A stretch of 64,000 nt of DNA from Owenweeksia hongkongensis DSM 17368 (GCF_000236705.1 NC_016599.1:1674001-1738000), one strand, 5' to 3'. Positions 36,006 through 44,899 are shown, counted from the first letter of the stretch. Numbers and translations are program-made. The notes: generated by a model not told the origin, from the letters alone.

Positions 36006-36374
36006 TTACTTATCCGCTACATTATTTTCTTCCAACTTCCAGCGATTAGAGTTTTGAAGATAATTATCAGCATAAACTAGTTCGTACATTACTTCGCCTT
36101 CATCAGACCATACAAACCATTTTCCTTCTTTTTTGCCGTTTTCGTAAAACGCTTCAATCTTCACGCTTCCGTCTCTCTTGTATTCTACCCAACGACCATC
36201 GGCTACATTATTAGCAAAAGTTCCTTGTTCCCTCACTGCTCCATTCTCATAGTAGCGAGTTACCATCACTTTATCTCCTTTGCGGGTATATTCGTCTTTT
36301 ATCTCTTGAGCTTGAGTAGGTACTGCAAACAGGAAAACCATCATCACGCTCAATATTTTTGTCATTGCTTTCAT
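36006..36374 (-). CDS. Small secreted MORN-like repeat protein (YwqK-like)
   Basis: 122 residues from ATG 36374 (the frame is open further upstream but the signal peptide fixes this start; an ATG three codons later is an alternative). Signal peptide ends PTQAQ. Three MORN-like repeats follow (RYYENGAVREQGTFANNVADG, EYKRDGSVKIEAFYENGKKEG, WSDEGEVMYELVY), as in the YwqK family. Such proteins are often annotated 'toxin-antitoxin YwqK antitoxin' without evidence of toxicity. Its upstream region carries four phased TTAACATTG repeats (36441-36531). Confidence 0.75.
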   Translation of the reverse strand: MKAMTKILSVMMVFLFAVPTQAQEIKDEYTRKGDKVMVTRYYENGAVREQGTFANNVADGRWVEYKRDGSVKIEAFYENGKKEGKWFVWSDEGEVMYELVYADNYLQNSNRWKLEENNVADK

Positions 36375-36400
36375 CTGTTCCTGATTTAAATTATTCTTAA

Positions 36401-36408
36401 CAAATATA
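36401..36408 (-). promoter_or_regulatory. Probable -7 box (TAtaTTTG) of the MORN-like gene
   Basis: Minus-strand TATATTTG, 26 nt before the start codon, giving a leader of about 20 nt; no clear -33 TTG, which fits a need for an activator bound at the upstream repeats. Confidence 0.45.
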
Positions 36409-36440
36409 CCCAATAATTCACTTTGAGTAAACCTTCTCTT

Positions 36441-36531
36441 AACATTGAGATAACATTGAAAAACCAAAACACTAGCTACCAATGGTTTAGCCTCAAAAAC
36501 TTAACATTGAAACATAAAAATTTAACATTGG
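36441..36531. repeat. Four phased TTAACATTG-type repeats
   Basis: AACATTG[AG] occurs at 36441, 36452, 36503 and 36524 in the same orientation. Start-to-start spacings 11, 51 and 21 nt are close to 1, 5 and 2 helical turns. They lie 30-120 nt upstream (minus strand) of the TATATTTG box. On the minus strand the word reads TCAATGTTAA. Candidate operators. Confidence 0.5.
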
Positions 36532-36541
36532 AGCCTACAAA

Positions 36542-36574
36542 AAAAGCCGGATGTTGCATAAACACCCGGCTTTT
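36542..36574 (-). terminator. Rho-independent terminator downstream of pruA
   Basis: AAAAGCCGG (36542-36550) pairs with CCGGCTTTT (36566-36574); on the minus strand the stem is followed by seven T. Ends the pruA transcript. Confidence 0.85.
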
Positions 36575-36602
36575 GTATGTATTATTTGTTAGTTTCTAAA
36601 GA

Positions 36603-38234
36603 CTAATCTTCACCTAAAAAGGCGTAGCGATAATCAGTAGGACTAACAAAAGTTTCCTTAATAGTACGTGGACTTACCCAACGCAATAGGTTAAGCATAG
36701 AACCAGCCTTATCATTGGTTCCTGAAGCTCTACCTCCACCAAATGGCTGCTGACCTACAACAGCTCCGGTTGGCTTATCATTGATGTAAAAGTTACCCGC
36801 TGCATTTCTTAAGCGATGTGCAGTTTCAGCAACAACAGCTTTGTCTTTGCAGAAAATAGCTCCTGTAAGACCATAAATAGAAGTATTATCTACCAACTCA
36901 ACAGTAGCATCGTATTCATTTTCGTCATATACATATACTGTAAGTACTGGTCCAAAAAGCTCTTCGCACATGGTAGTGTACTTAGGATCTTTTGCCAAGA
37001 TTACCGTAGGTTCTACAAAGTATCCTACAGATTTATCATAGTTACCACCAGCAATGATTTCAGCATTTGCATCAGCTTTAGCTCCATCAATAAATGAGGC
37101 CAACTTATCAAAAGAAGCTTCGTGAATTACTGCATTTACAAAATTGGTAAAGTCTCTAGGAGTACCCATTTTGATGTCTTTCAAGTCAGCAATCATATAC
37201 TTCTTCACATCCTCCCATATATTAGAAGGAACATAAGCACGAGAAGCCGCACTACATTTTTGACCTTGGAATTCAAAAGCACCACGAACCATTGCAGTAG
37301 AAACTTGCTTGGCATCAGCTGAAGGATGAGCAAGGATAAAATCCTTACCGCCAGTTTCTCCAACTATACGTGGATAAGTTTTGTACTTATCAATATTGTT
37401 ACCAATGGTCTTCCATATATTTTTGAAAACTGTAGTACTTCCTGTGTAGTGAAGTCCAGCAAAATCTTTGTGACCAAATACGATATCAGCTGTTTCCTGA
37501 GGATCGGTGGCAATCATGTTGATTACACCAGCTGGAACACCAGCTTCTGTAAAAATTTCCATCAACACATGTGCAGAATACATCTGGCTGTAAGAAGGCT
37601 TCCAAACCACAGTGTTACCCAACATTGCCATAGAGGTAGGCAAGTTTCCAGCAATAGCTGTAAAGTTGAATGGAGAAATTGCAAAGGTGAATCCTTCTAA
37701 AGCTCTGTACTCTGTACGGTTCCACACACCTTCAGAAGATTCTGGCTGCTGGCTATATAGCTCAGCCATATATTGTACGTTAAAACGTAAAAAGTCAATT
37801 GTTTCACAAGCTGCATCAATTTCAGTTTGCATTGCGTTTTTACCCTGACCAATCATGGTAGCTGCATTGATTCTATCGCGGTAAGGCCCGGCAATAAGAT
37901 CTGCTGCTTTTAAGAAAATTGCAGCTCTGTGCTCCCATGGTAATCTTTCCCAACCTTCTTTAGCAGCAAGTGCAGCATCAATAGCTTGATGTACATGATC
38001 AGCAGTACCCAAGTGATAAGAACCTAAATCATGCTGATGGTCTTGTGGAGAAATTACGCGCTGAGTGTTACCTGTAGTTACATTTTTGCCAGCAATTACC
38101 ATTGGGATGTCAAGCTTCTGGTTCCACATTTCATCGTAGGCTTTTTGCAAGCTTTCGCGCTCTGGGGTGCCTGGCGCATAAGAGTTTACCGGCTCATTTA
38201 CCGCTAAGGGAATATCGTAATATCCTTTGGACAT
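36603..38234 (-). CDS. pruA: L-glutamate gamma-semialdehyde dehydrogenase (P5C dehydrogenase)
   Basis: 543 residues, the usual length of the type used with a separate proline dehydrogenase. Oxidises glutamate semialdehyde to glutamate with NAD in proline catabolism. The catalytic Cys327 sits in FQGQKCSAASR; the general-base region is IVGETGGKDF; the NAD-binding GSTTVFKNIW (Rossmann) and PFNFTAI motifs are present. No putA-like gene is near. It has its own well-formed promoter at 38268-38297 and a terminator. Confidence 0.95.
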   Translation of the reverse strand: MSKGYYDIPLAVNEPVNSYAPGTPERESLQKAYDEMWNQKLDIPMVIAGKNVTTGNTQRVISPQDHQHDLGSYHLGTADHVHQAIDAALAAKEGWERLPWEHRAAIFLKAADLIAGPYRDRINAATMIGQGKNAMQTEIDAACETIDFLRFNVQYMAELYSQQPESSEGVWNRTEYRALEGFTFAISPFNFTAIAGNLPTSMAMLGNTVVWKPSYSQMYSAHVLMEIFTEAGVPAGVINMIATDPQETADIVFGHKDFAGLHYTGSTTVFKNIWKTIGNNIDKYKTYPRIVGETGGKDFILAHPSADAKQVSTAMVRGAFEFQGQKCSAASRAYVPSNIWEDVKKYMIADLKDIKMGTPRDFTNFVNAVIHEASFDKLASFIDGAKADANAEIIAGGNYDKSVGYFVEPTVILAKDPKYTTMCEELFGPVLTVYVYDENEYDATVELVDNTSIYGLTGAIFCKDKAVVAETAHRLRNAAGNFYINDKPTGAVVGQQPFGGGRASGTNDKAGSMLNLLRWVSPRTIKETFVSPTDYRYAFLGED

Positions 38235-38267
38235 ATCTCGTTGATTTAGAAATTAATAAAGTGGCCA

Positions 38268-38297
38268 CAAAATTAGTATTCTAATGAGGACTGGCAA
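38268..38297 (-). promoter_or_regulatory. Promoter of pruA: TTG-N19-TAATTTTG
   Basis: On the minus strand a TTG (38295-38297) is followed after 19 nt by TAATTTTG (38268-38275), the exact spacing of flavobacterial promoters, leaving a leader of about 27 nt to the ATG. This is the best-formed promoter in the window. Confidence 0.7.
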
Positions 38298-38336
38298 GTG
38301 ATAAAACCATGGTGATTAACACAGTCTATTAAGAGT

Positions 38337-38984
38337 CTATTTTCTTTTGTCTTCAGGGTGTGTTTTCACCCGAACTGCTTTTAGCATTTCTCCTTTTGGA
38401 GACAAACGTATGGCGGAAAGATATTTCTTTGTCCAGGCCCCCGTATCTATATACCAAGCATTTTCACGAGGTACAAACACAGGTTTATCTCCTGCCACAA
38501 TAGAGTGTCCTTTCACCTGAAGCTTTTTCAAACATTTCAAAGGACCTTTATTATAAAGTACGCCTGTTTTATTTTCTGCAGAAAAAGGGTTGATACCGTT
38601 TTTGGCAACTCCGGCATGGGTAACTAAGATGTCATCATTTTCCCAGCCTAAGGGCAGATGAGTAAACCATTTTCTCAATGACTTTACTTTCATCCCTTGA
38701 GCTAAAGCATCCCTTTGCAACAGGGCATTCTCTAAATCACGAGGGTGCTCCAGGTTGTCTTTCACAAACTGCTGTTCGTGATTACCTCTTAGCATCACCA
38801 CATAATCGCCATGCTTAGCCTGCAGCTGCTGCCAATATTTGATGCATTCTATGGAATGAGACCCTTTATTTACCATATCTCCGAGCTGTATGAGCAACTC
38901 GTTTTCCACATCCCAGTGTTCCTCCACTAGTTGTTTTAAAGTATGATAGCATCCATGAACGTCACCAATCACCAGTAAATTCAT
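38337..38984 (-). CDS. Metallophosphoesterase (PPP-family-like)
   Basis: 215 residues. Complete calcineurin-like metal-site motifs: GDVHG at 7-11, QLGDMVNKG about 34, RGNHE about 65-69, and the C-terminal THAGV and GDKPVF motifs. Similar to bacterial serine/threonine phosphatases and ApaH-like enzymes; the substrate is unknown. It lies 16 nt downstream of dnaN and is probably co-transcribed with it. Confidence 0.88.
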   Translation of the reverse strand: MNLLVIGDVHGCYHTLKQLVEEHWDVENELLIQLGDMVNKGSHSIECIKYWQQLQAKHGDYVVMLRGNHEQQFVKDNLEHPRDLENALLQRDALAQGMKVKSLRKWFTHLPLGWENDDILVTHAGVAKNGINPFSAENKTGVLYNKGPLKCLKKLQVKGHSIVAGDKPVFVPRENAWYIDTGAWTKKYLSAIRLSPKGEMLKAVRVKTHPEDKRK

Positions 38985-39000
38985 AGGGAACGATAGCTTT

Positions 39001-40122
39001 TTAGCTATTCAACATCACTGGCATAACCAGCATCAAAATATCTTCGCCTTCTTCAAGGCCATCATTAGGTAAAATGATACCCGCACGATTTGGCGCAGAC
39101 ATTTCCAGGGTAACTACATCTGAATCAAGGTTGCTAAGCATTTCATTTAAGAAACGGCTATTAAAGCCAATTTCCATATCCTCACCGCTATAATTACAGC
39201 TAAGACGTTCATGAGCTTTATTAGAAAAGTCAAGATCCTCAGCGGAAAGCTGCAACTCCGAGCCAGCAATTTTTAGGCGAACTTGATGGGTAGTTTTATT
39301 AGAGAAAATAGCTACACGCTTAGCCGAGCTAAGAAACGTGGTTCGCTCAATCTCCATGGTATTAGGATTTTCTTTAGGGATTACCGCTTCGTAGTTTGGA
39401 TACTTTCCATCAATCAACCTACAGGTAAGAATGATGTTTTCAAACTCAAAGCGCGCATTGGTTTCATTGTAGTGAATAGTAACCTCCTCGCCTATAGAAG
39501 CCAAGGTAGACTTCAAAATAGTAAGTGGCTTACGTGGCATAATAAACTCTGCTGTTTGATCACTCTTCAAATCATTTCTGCGGTAACGCACCAACTTGTG
39601 TGCATCTGTAGCAACAAAGGTTAGACTATCGCTACTAAACTGAAAAAACACACCCGACATTACTGGACGAAGCTCATCATTACCAGCTGCAAAAAGCGTT
39701 TTAGTAATAGCATTCGCCATAATTTCCCCAGGGATTACGGTGGTGCTTACGTCTTCCATTTCTGGAAGTTTCGGAAATTCTTCACCTTCTACAAAAGCCA
39801 ATGAATACTTACCATAGTCCGAGCTCATCTCCAATGAGTTTGTCTTTGGATCAAGCACAAAAGTTACTGGTTGCTCTGGCAAAGCTTTTAGTCCGTCAAG
39901 CAATAGACGGGCCGGGATGGCGGCCAGACCTTCATCTTCACTATCTACCTCAAGGGTAGCGCTAATGGTTGTTTCCAAATCACTTGCAGAAAGGGTAAGT
40001 TCATTCTGCTTTAGATCAAAAAGAAAATTATCAAGAATGGCCAGGGTATTGTTATTATTCAATACTCCGCCTACAATTTGCAGTTGCTTTAATAATGCTC
40101 CGCTGGAAACGATAAACTTCAT
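39001..40122 (-). CDS. dnaN: DNA polymerase III beta subunit (sliding clamp)
   Basis: 373 residues, three structurally similar clamp domains; conserved segments MKFIVSSGALLKQLQIVGGVLNNN at the start, LPKLPEM... around 110 and MSAPNRAGIILP, LMPVMLNS at the end. Forms the dimeric ring that holds polymerase on DNA. Here it follows the gliding genes rather than dnaA, which is common in flavobacteria. A TATATTTG -7 box lies 41 nt upstream. Confidence 0.96.
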   Translation of the reverse strand: MKFIVSSGALLKQLQIVGGVLNNNNTLAILDNFLFDLKQNELTLSASDLETTISATLEVDSEDEGLAAIPARLLLDGLKALPEQPVTFVLDPKTNSLEMSSDYGKYSLAFVEGEEFPKLPEMEDVSTTVIPGEIMANAITKTLFAAGNDELRPVMSGVFFQFSSDSLTFVATDAHKLVRYRRNDLKSDQTAEFIMPRKPLTILKSTLASIGEEVTIHYNETNARFEFENIILTCRLIDGKYPNYEAVIPKENPNTMEIERTTFLSSAKRVAIFSNKTTHQVRLKIAGSELQLSAEDLDFSNKAHERLSCNYSGEDMEIGFNSRFLNEMLSNLDSDVVTLEMSAPNRAGIILPNDGLEEGEDILMLVMPVMLNS

Positions 40123-40162
40123 GGGACTATGTATTTTAATTGACCTTGGTTAGGTTAAAGAG

Positions 40163-40170
40163 CAAATATA
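40163..40170 (-). promoter_or_regulatory. Probable -7 box (TAtaTTTG) of dnaN
   Basis: Minus-strand TATATTTG 41 nt before the dnaN ATG, inside the 100-nt gap to the DUF4340 gene; no clear -33 TTG. Confidence 0.4.
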
Positions 40171-40222
40171 ATTTGAATTGAATCCCTAATGGACTTTTTG
40201 TTTTCAATTGTTTTTAACAAAA

Positions 40223-41239
40223 CTAGGGCGTTACAAAGAAGCTTATTGGCTTAATAATCTCTATCAAACCAGCATACTGTATAAGCACCATATCCTCTTT
40301 GTTTATAAAACCATGCATTCTATCCGGATCATACTTATGTTCTATTCCGGCATCATTGGTCATGCCTTCTGGCGCTTTAATATGGTAACCCTCCAGCGAA
40401 GTGGTTTTACCATTAGTATCCTTCACGGTAATTTCAAACACTGGATTTGATGCTAAAAGTGAATCTCTTCTTGCCGAAATAGGATCGGTTGGCAAAATAG
40501 CACCTTCATATTTCATACGTGCTGCCGAGCCAATGTATAACCGAGTCTTCACCTTATTCACGTTGCGTAAAACCTTTCCGGTAGAAAGTTGAGTTACAAA
40601 AATGCTATCAGGCGAAAACATTTGAATTTTAAAAGATGCAGATGACGAATCAGGATACACCATAGTAACCTCTCTAATATTGCGGGGATCCATGCGTGTT
40701 ACATCACGGCTTTTCCAAAGGTGCTGTTGTGTAAAAAATCGCGTGGATAGGAAACCATTAAAACCAGGCATATGCACAGCGTATGGAGCGTCAGAACCTT
40801 TAATCATCATGTAAGTTCCCATTTCGTCAGGCGTTTCTGTACCTACATAAATGGTTTTAAAAAGCTCCCCATTTTTATAAATCTGCACTTCTTTACCAAA
40901 AACCGCCATACGTTTTATCACAGTTTCTTTCATTCTTTCGGGAATGAAATTCTTGAGCTCCATTCTGTACAGAGTTCCCAACAAAGTTTTTACTGCCCCT
41001 TGTCTTGCTCTGTATTTATTATCCAGAATCCACTCCTTGCCTTCTCTAGTAAGAGTAACCTCAGCCGGAGATTTATCCTTGATTACAATCTTATCAATAT
41101 CAGCAGTGTCCTTTATGGTAAAGTTGTAATCCATCTTACGCTCCAACGTACCACCATCATTTCTACTGGTAAGAAGCCAGCCTGCTATGGCCAACAGAAC
41201 TACTAAAATTCCTAGATATACAAGATTTTTGTTCTTCAT
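40223..41239 (-). CDS. DUF4340 protein
   Basis: 338 residues. One N-terminal membrane segment (about 7-24), then a periplasmic region made of repeated LIKDKSPAEVTLTREGKEWIL-like modules, the DUF4340 pattern. Frequently found next to ABC-2-type GldF/GldG-like genes, where it probably acts as an accessory subunit of the exporter. Its start overlaps the gldG stop by 4 nt, so it belongs to the gliding operon. Confidence 0.8.
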   Translation of the reverse strand: MKNKNLVYLGILVVLLAIAGWLLTSRNDGGTLERKMDYNFTIKDTADIDKIVIKDKSPAEVTLTREGKEWILDNKYRARQGAVKTLLGTLYRMELKNFIPERMKETVIKRMAVFGKEVQIYKNGELFKTIYVGTETPDEMGTYMMIKGSDAPYAVHMPGFNGFLSTRFFTQQHLWKSRDVTRMDPRNIREVTMVYPDSSSASFKIQMFSPDSIFVTQLSTGKVLRNVNKVKTRLYIGSAARMKYEGAILPTDPISARRDSLLASNPVFEITVKDTNGKTTSLEGYHIKAPEGMTNDAGIEHKYDPDRMHGFINKEDMVLIQYAGLIEIIKPISFFVTP

Positions 41240-42957
41240 GCTTTTCCGTATTTCCTCTTTCTTAAATATATATACACCACCCCAAAAAGGAAAATTATAA
41301 GGATAGGTGCAACTGTATTAAGCAGCTGCCAAAACAGCTTATTATTGTTTATTCTATTTACATCCAAAAGGCGAATTTTCAATTCTCGAGAGCGAATATC
41401 TATAAGACCAGATTCATCCAGCATATAATCAACAGCATTCAAGAGGAAATTCTTGTTGCCATATTGGGCTTGAGTAAACTGATCAAAACCAAGTGGTAAT
41501 GGCGCTCCTTTTGGAATATTTGGGTTTACAATATTCAATTGGTTTTTGATAATATCACCATCAGCCACCACCAGCATCTGCGTAGATTGGCTCTCTTCCA
41601 CCAGGTTTGGCATTTCTTGTCCATTAGATTTTGGCTTTAGGCGATTTTTAAAAGCTGACTCAAACTTTCCTTCAAGTAACACAGCCAAAGGCACTCCTTT
41701 TGCTTTAAATCGATCTTCGCTTGGAGGCTCATACAAGGTTTGCAATCGCACCATATGCGGAGTAGCCACCACATTAGAGTACTGCGAACTCCTAAGCAAA
41801 AAAGTCTTCTTTACCCCCTTGGCAATAATGGTATCAATAGAAGAAGGAAACTCCAACTTTATCCCGCTCAAATCCTTAGTAATGGGGTTCTTGGACTGTG
41901 GCATTATCATAGGAAAATACACCCACGGATAAACACCTTGGCGATCAGCAACCCCGCCAGCGACCAAATCCTGTACAATGTTTGTATTTATTCGCACACC
42001 ATAGCGAAACAACATATCCTGAATATTGAGGCGATCATAAATAGGGTATGAAATAAACTGTGAGCTTTCGCTCAAACTATCCATATTGGCGTGAATGGCA
42101 TCTACCAGCCAAAGAACCTTCCCTCCGGTCATCAGGTATTGATCCAGCAGAAATTTATCTAAATCATTAAAAGATTTTTGTGGCTTAGCAATGATCAATC
42201 CATCAAAGCGATTTAATCTTCGCTGTTGCTCCATAATGCTTAAATCCTGACCTGTGCTGTCTGATTTAAACTTGCGGATATTAAACTTATCCACACTATA
42301 GTTTTCACTTAATGAACGAGCAAAATCAGCAACATACTTTAGATCCAATTCATCATGTCCCTGTAGGAATCCAACAAGCGGTTTTCTCTGACGAACCAAA
42401 CCTCGAATGGTATTGGCCAATGTGTACTCAAGATTTTGAACCGAAGCATTTACCTGTGCTTGCGGGGCTACTCCAAGCTGATCCATAAGAAGCTGAACGG
42501 GCACTTCCTTCTCTCCATAGGTAACCAAAGCCCCAGGAAAAACACGCTGCGTTTTGTTCCCGCCTTTTTCACTTACCCGAAGTTCATAATACTTAAGTCC
42601 TTTGTACTGGAGTTGCTCAAATACATCCTGATTAATCTTAGAATCTTCAGATGCTGAAGGATCTATAAATTCGTATTCAATCTTATTATTATAAGCTCTA
42701 AACTCATCCAGCATTTGACGCGTCTCACGCTGCAAACGTTGAAAATCTGCAGGGAAATTCCCTTCCAGGTATACCTTAATATACATTACATCATCAAAGC
42801 TTTCCAGCAGATCAATGGTAGCATCCGAAAGGCTAAACCTGTTTTCAGTGGTAAGGTCAATTCTAAAAAACTTGAGGGAGACAATCACATTCAGTACCAA
42901 AATGATGGCCGTGATCACCAAGAAGTTTATGATGTCTTTTGTTCTTCTACTCTTCAT
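41236..42957 (-). CDS. gldG: Gliding motility ABC transporter component GldG
   Basis: 573 residues from ATG 42957. One membrane segment near the N-terminus (about 15-35) and one near the C-terminus (IIFLFGVVYIYL); between them a large periplasmic substrate-binding-like domain (ABC-type uncharacterised, DUF/GldG). Together with GldF and the ATPase GldA it forms a transporter needed for gliding and chitin use in Flavobacterium; no GldA gene is seen here. Starts in a TGATG overlap with gldF, showing translational coupling. Confidence 0.92.
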   Translation of the reverse strand: MKSRRTKDIINFLVITAIILVLNVIVSLKFFRIDLTTENRFSLSDATIDLLESFDDVMYIKVYLEGNFPADFQRLQRETRQMLDEFRAYNNKIEYEFIDPSASEDSKINQDVFEQLQYKGLKYYELRVSEKGGNKTQRVFPGALVTYGEKEVPVQLLMDQLGVAPQAQVNASVQNLEYTLANTIRGLVRQRKPLVGFLQGHDELDLKYVADFARSLSENYSVDKFNIRKFKSDSTGQDLSIMEQQRRLNRFDGLIIAKPQKSFNDLDKFLLDQYLMTGGKVLWLVDAIHANMDSLSESSQFISYPIYDRLNIQDMLFRYGVRINTNIVQDLVAGGVADRQGVYPWVYFPMIMPQSKNPITKDLSGIKLEFPSSIDTIIAKGVKKTFLLRSSQYSNVVATPHMVRLQTLYEPPSEDRFKAKGVPLAVLLEGKFESAFKNRLKPKSNGQEMPNLVEESQSTQMLVVADGDIIKNQLNIVNPNIPKGAPLPLGFDQFTQAQYGNKNFLLNAVDYMLDESGLIDIRSRELKIRLLDVNRINNNKLFWQLLNTVAPILIIFLFGVVYIYLRKRKYGKA

Positions 42958-43688
42958 CACCACTTTCTGCTTTGAATTACCAATCGGGTAGCCAACGAAA
43001 AGAAAACGATAAGGCTAATAAAATACAGCATATCGCGACTATCCAACACCCCACGACTCATAGAAGTGTAATGCTCACTTATTCCCATAGAAAGGATAAA
43101 TAGATCCGCATTACCAAAAAGGTTTAGCTCGGACATTTGCTCAAAACCGATGTACATAAACAAACAAAGGAATACACCAATCAAAAAAGCTACAATCTGA
43201 TTTTCGGTAAGAGATGATGCAAATACACCAATACTCACATAACTGGCACCCAAAAACAATAGTCCGATGTACGAACCAAAAGCACCACCATTATCAATAT
43301 TGCCAACAGGATTACCGAGCTGATAAACCGATACATAATAGATGAGGGTTGGTAAAATTGAAAACAGTACCAAAATAAATCCAGCACTAAACTTGGACAG
43401 CACTATTTGCATATCAGTGACTGGCCGTGTAAGAAGAAGTTCCATGGTACCCGCCTTTTTTTCATCCGCAAACATGCGCATGGTAATAGCCGGAATTAAG
43501 AACATAAACACCCAAGGTGAAACAAGAAAAAGGCTGTCTATACTAGCGTAGCTTCCCTCCAAAATATTGAACACCCCAGGAAACATCCAGAGTAAAAAAC
43601 TATTGATGAGCAGGTAAACTACAATCACCAGATATCCGGTAATTGAATTTAAAAAGCTCCTGATTTCTTTGAGCATCAAAGCCCCCAT
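42957..43688 (-). CDS. gldF: Gliding motility ABC transporter permease GldF
   Basis: 243 residues with six hydrophobic segments, the ABC-2 permease layout. Begins MGALMLKEIRSFLNSITGYLVIVV; a second ATG at codon 5 is an alternative start that fits GldF homologues better. Contains FADEKKAGTMELLLTRPVTD, typical of GldF. Immediately downstream of the ABM-domain gene (1-nt gap). Confidence 0.92.
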   Translation of the reverse strand: MGALMLKEIRSFLNSITGYLVIVVYLLINSFLLWMFPGVFNILEGSYASIDSLFLVSPWVFMFLIPAITMRMFADEKKAGTMELLLTRPVTDMQIVLSKFSAGFILVLFSILPTLIYYVSVYQLGNPVGNIDNGGAFGSYIGLLFLGASYVSIGVFASSLTENQIVAFLIGVFLCLFMYIGFEQMSELNLFGNADLFILSMGISEHYTSMSRGVLDSRDMLYFISLIVFFSLATRLVIQSRKW

Positions 43689-43689
43689 A

Positions 43690-43983
43690 CTATTGCTTAT
43701 CTATTGATTGTACACTCCACGCTTGTGGTTTATCGGCAAACAAGGTTTTGGTAAATTTCCAAACCCCTTTAAAGAGCTGCGAATGTCGGTAATTTTCCAG
43801 AGCCTCCACATTTTGCCAGTAACTGTAGGTAAAGTACACGTCTTCACGGCCTTCTTCCTTTAGTAGTTCCAAATGTTCGCAACCTTCAAATCCGCGAATC
43901 TTGGCTTTATTGGCATCAAAATTCTCTAAAAAGTCTTTCACCTTTTCAGGCTGAAAAGTCATCTTCACTATGCGTACAATCAT
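43690..43983 (-). CDS. Antibiotic-biosynthesis-monooxygenase (ABM) domain protein
   Basis: 97 residues. Small alpha/beta ferredoxin-like fold with the ABM pattern IVRIVKMTFQPEKVKDFLENF ... HLELLKEEGREDVYFTYSYWQNVEALENYRHS. Such dimers act as quinol monooxygenases or heme-degrading enzymes; no heme-binding Asn/His pair can be assigned. Overlaps the upstream SAM-hydrolase gene by 4 nt. Confidence 0.82.
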   Translation of the reverse strand: MIVRIVKMTFQPEKVKDFLENFDANKAKIRGFEGCEHLELLKEEGREDVYFTYSYWQNVEALENYRHSQLFKGVWKFTKTLFADKPQAWSVQSIDKQ

Positions 43984-44774
43984 CTAAACTGTATAGTTAT
44001 TACATTTTGCACCTCTATCCCCAACAGGGTATTGGCGCCATTAAAAACTTTACCGCGCGAATCGCTCACCGCTATTTCCAGCAGATTTTGCGAATTAAAG
44101 AAAGCCATTACACTTCCCGAAGAAACTGAGTGATAAGATTCACTCAACTTGGAAATTCTTTGGCTTCTTGGCAACTGTATTTCAAAACTCCTATCCTGCC
44201 CCACTTCTCTAAAGGTCTTCTGCGAAATATTGCTAATCAAGTTTCCAAAATTATCAATGTACACCACCGATCCTTTTATTGAATTTTTATCATTACTGAT
44301 AATTGGGCGGCTAATAGTTTTTTGCACAATATCGCGCGCTTGCCTCCCCAGCAAATCTATAGACCCACCACGAGCCAAGTGGTTGGCTGCTCGGGTCAAA
44401 ATATCCTTGGCGGGAAAGTGTGACTTCTCCGCTCGAAGGTCTATCTCTATGGTTTTCTTGATCTTAAGATCTGGATTTATCATGGGTAGCAAACCGTTGT
44501 CGGCCATCAAAAAAAATTGACCGTCCATCTCGGCAGCTAAAAGTTTGCCATTCTCTGAAATTTCTTGAAAAGCTACTAAATGAACCGTCCCTTTTGGGAA
44601 GCTTGCGTAGCAATTACGCAGGATAAAAGCTGCTTCAAAAAAATTGCCCGGCTCAATAGTGTGGCTTATATCCACCAAAGTAAAGTCTGGAGACTCACTA
44701 AGTAAAGCCCCCTTTACCGAGGCCAGATAGTGATCCAGAATACCATAGTCAGATGTAAGCGTAATTATTGGCAT
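43980..44774 (-). CDS. SAM hydroxide adenosyltransferase (DUF62 / chlorinase-fluorinase superfamily)
   Basis: 264 residues. Begins MPIITLTSDYGILDHYLASVKG, the N-terminal motif of the SAM-dependent halogenase/hydroxide adenosyltransferase family; contains LVDISHTIEPGNFFEAAF and the C-terminal beta-barrel. The ordinary bacterial members split SAM with hydroxide into adenosine and methionine. The chlorinase/fluorinase-specific residues were not verified, so the hydroxide form is assumed. First gene of the ABM-gldF-gldG-DUF4340 cluster. Confidence 0.9.
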   Translation of the reverse strand: MPIITLTSDYGILDHYLASVKGALLSESPDFTLVDISHTIEPGNFFEAAFILRNCYASFPKGTVHLVAFQEISENGKLLAAEMDGQFFLMADNGLLPMINPDLKIKKTIEIDLRAEKSHFPAKDILTRAANHLARGGSIDLLGRQARDIVQKTISRPIISNDKNSIKGSVVYIDNFGNLISNISQKTFREVGQDRSFEIQLPRSQRISKLSESYHSVSSGSVMAFFNSQNLLEIAVSDSRGKVFNGANTLLGIEVQNVITIQFR

Positions 44775-44839
44775 TGAGGCATATAAACTTAAGTAGCTAA
44801 GAACAACACGTGGCTAGAAATGTTGTTACTTTGTGGCTT

Positions 44840-44867
44840 CAAAAGTATTAATATTTTACACCCTCAA
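44840..44867 (-). promoter_or_regulatory. Probable promoter of the SAM-hydrolase/gld operon: TTG-N17-TACTTTTG
   Basis: On the minus strand TTG (44865-44867) and, after 17 nt, TACTTTTG (44840-44847). It lies in the 125-nt divergent gap to phoH, which also holds a CCCTC-AATC-GAGGG inverted repeat (44861-44874) overlapping the -33 element and a plus-strand TACTTTG (44827-44833). Confidence 0.55.
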
Positions 44868-44899
44868 TCGAGGGTTTACCCTAATAGTTTTTTAATAAT

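Noticed and set aside
36006-36374. YwqK-like gene as the antitoxin of a toxin-antitoxin system
   Set aside because: No toxin gene is adjacent and the protein has a signal peptide, so it is not a cytoplasmic antitoxin.
43980-44774. DUF62-family gene as a true fluorinase or chlorinase for halogenated metabolite synthesis
   Set aside because: No halometabolite genes are nearby and the specific halide-pocket residues cannot be confirmed; the ordinary hydroxide enzyme is more likely.
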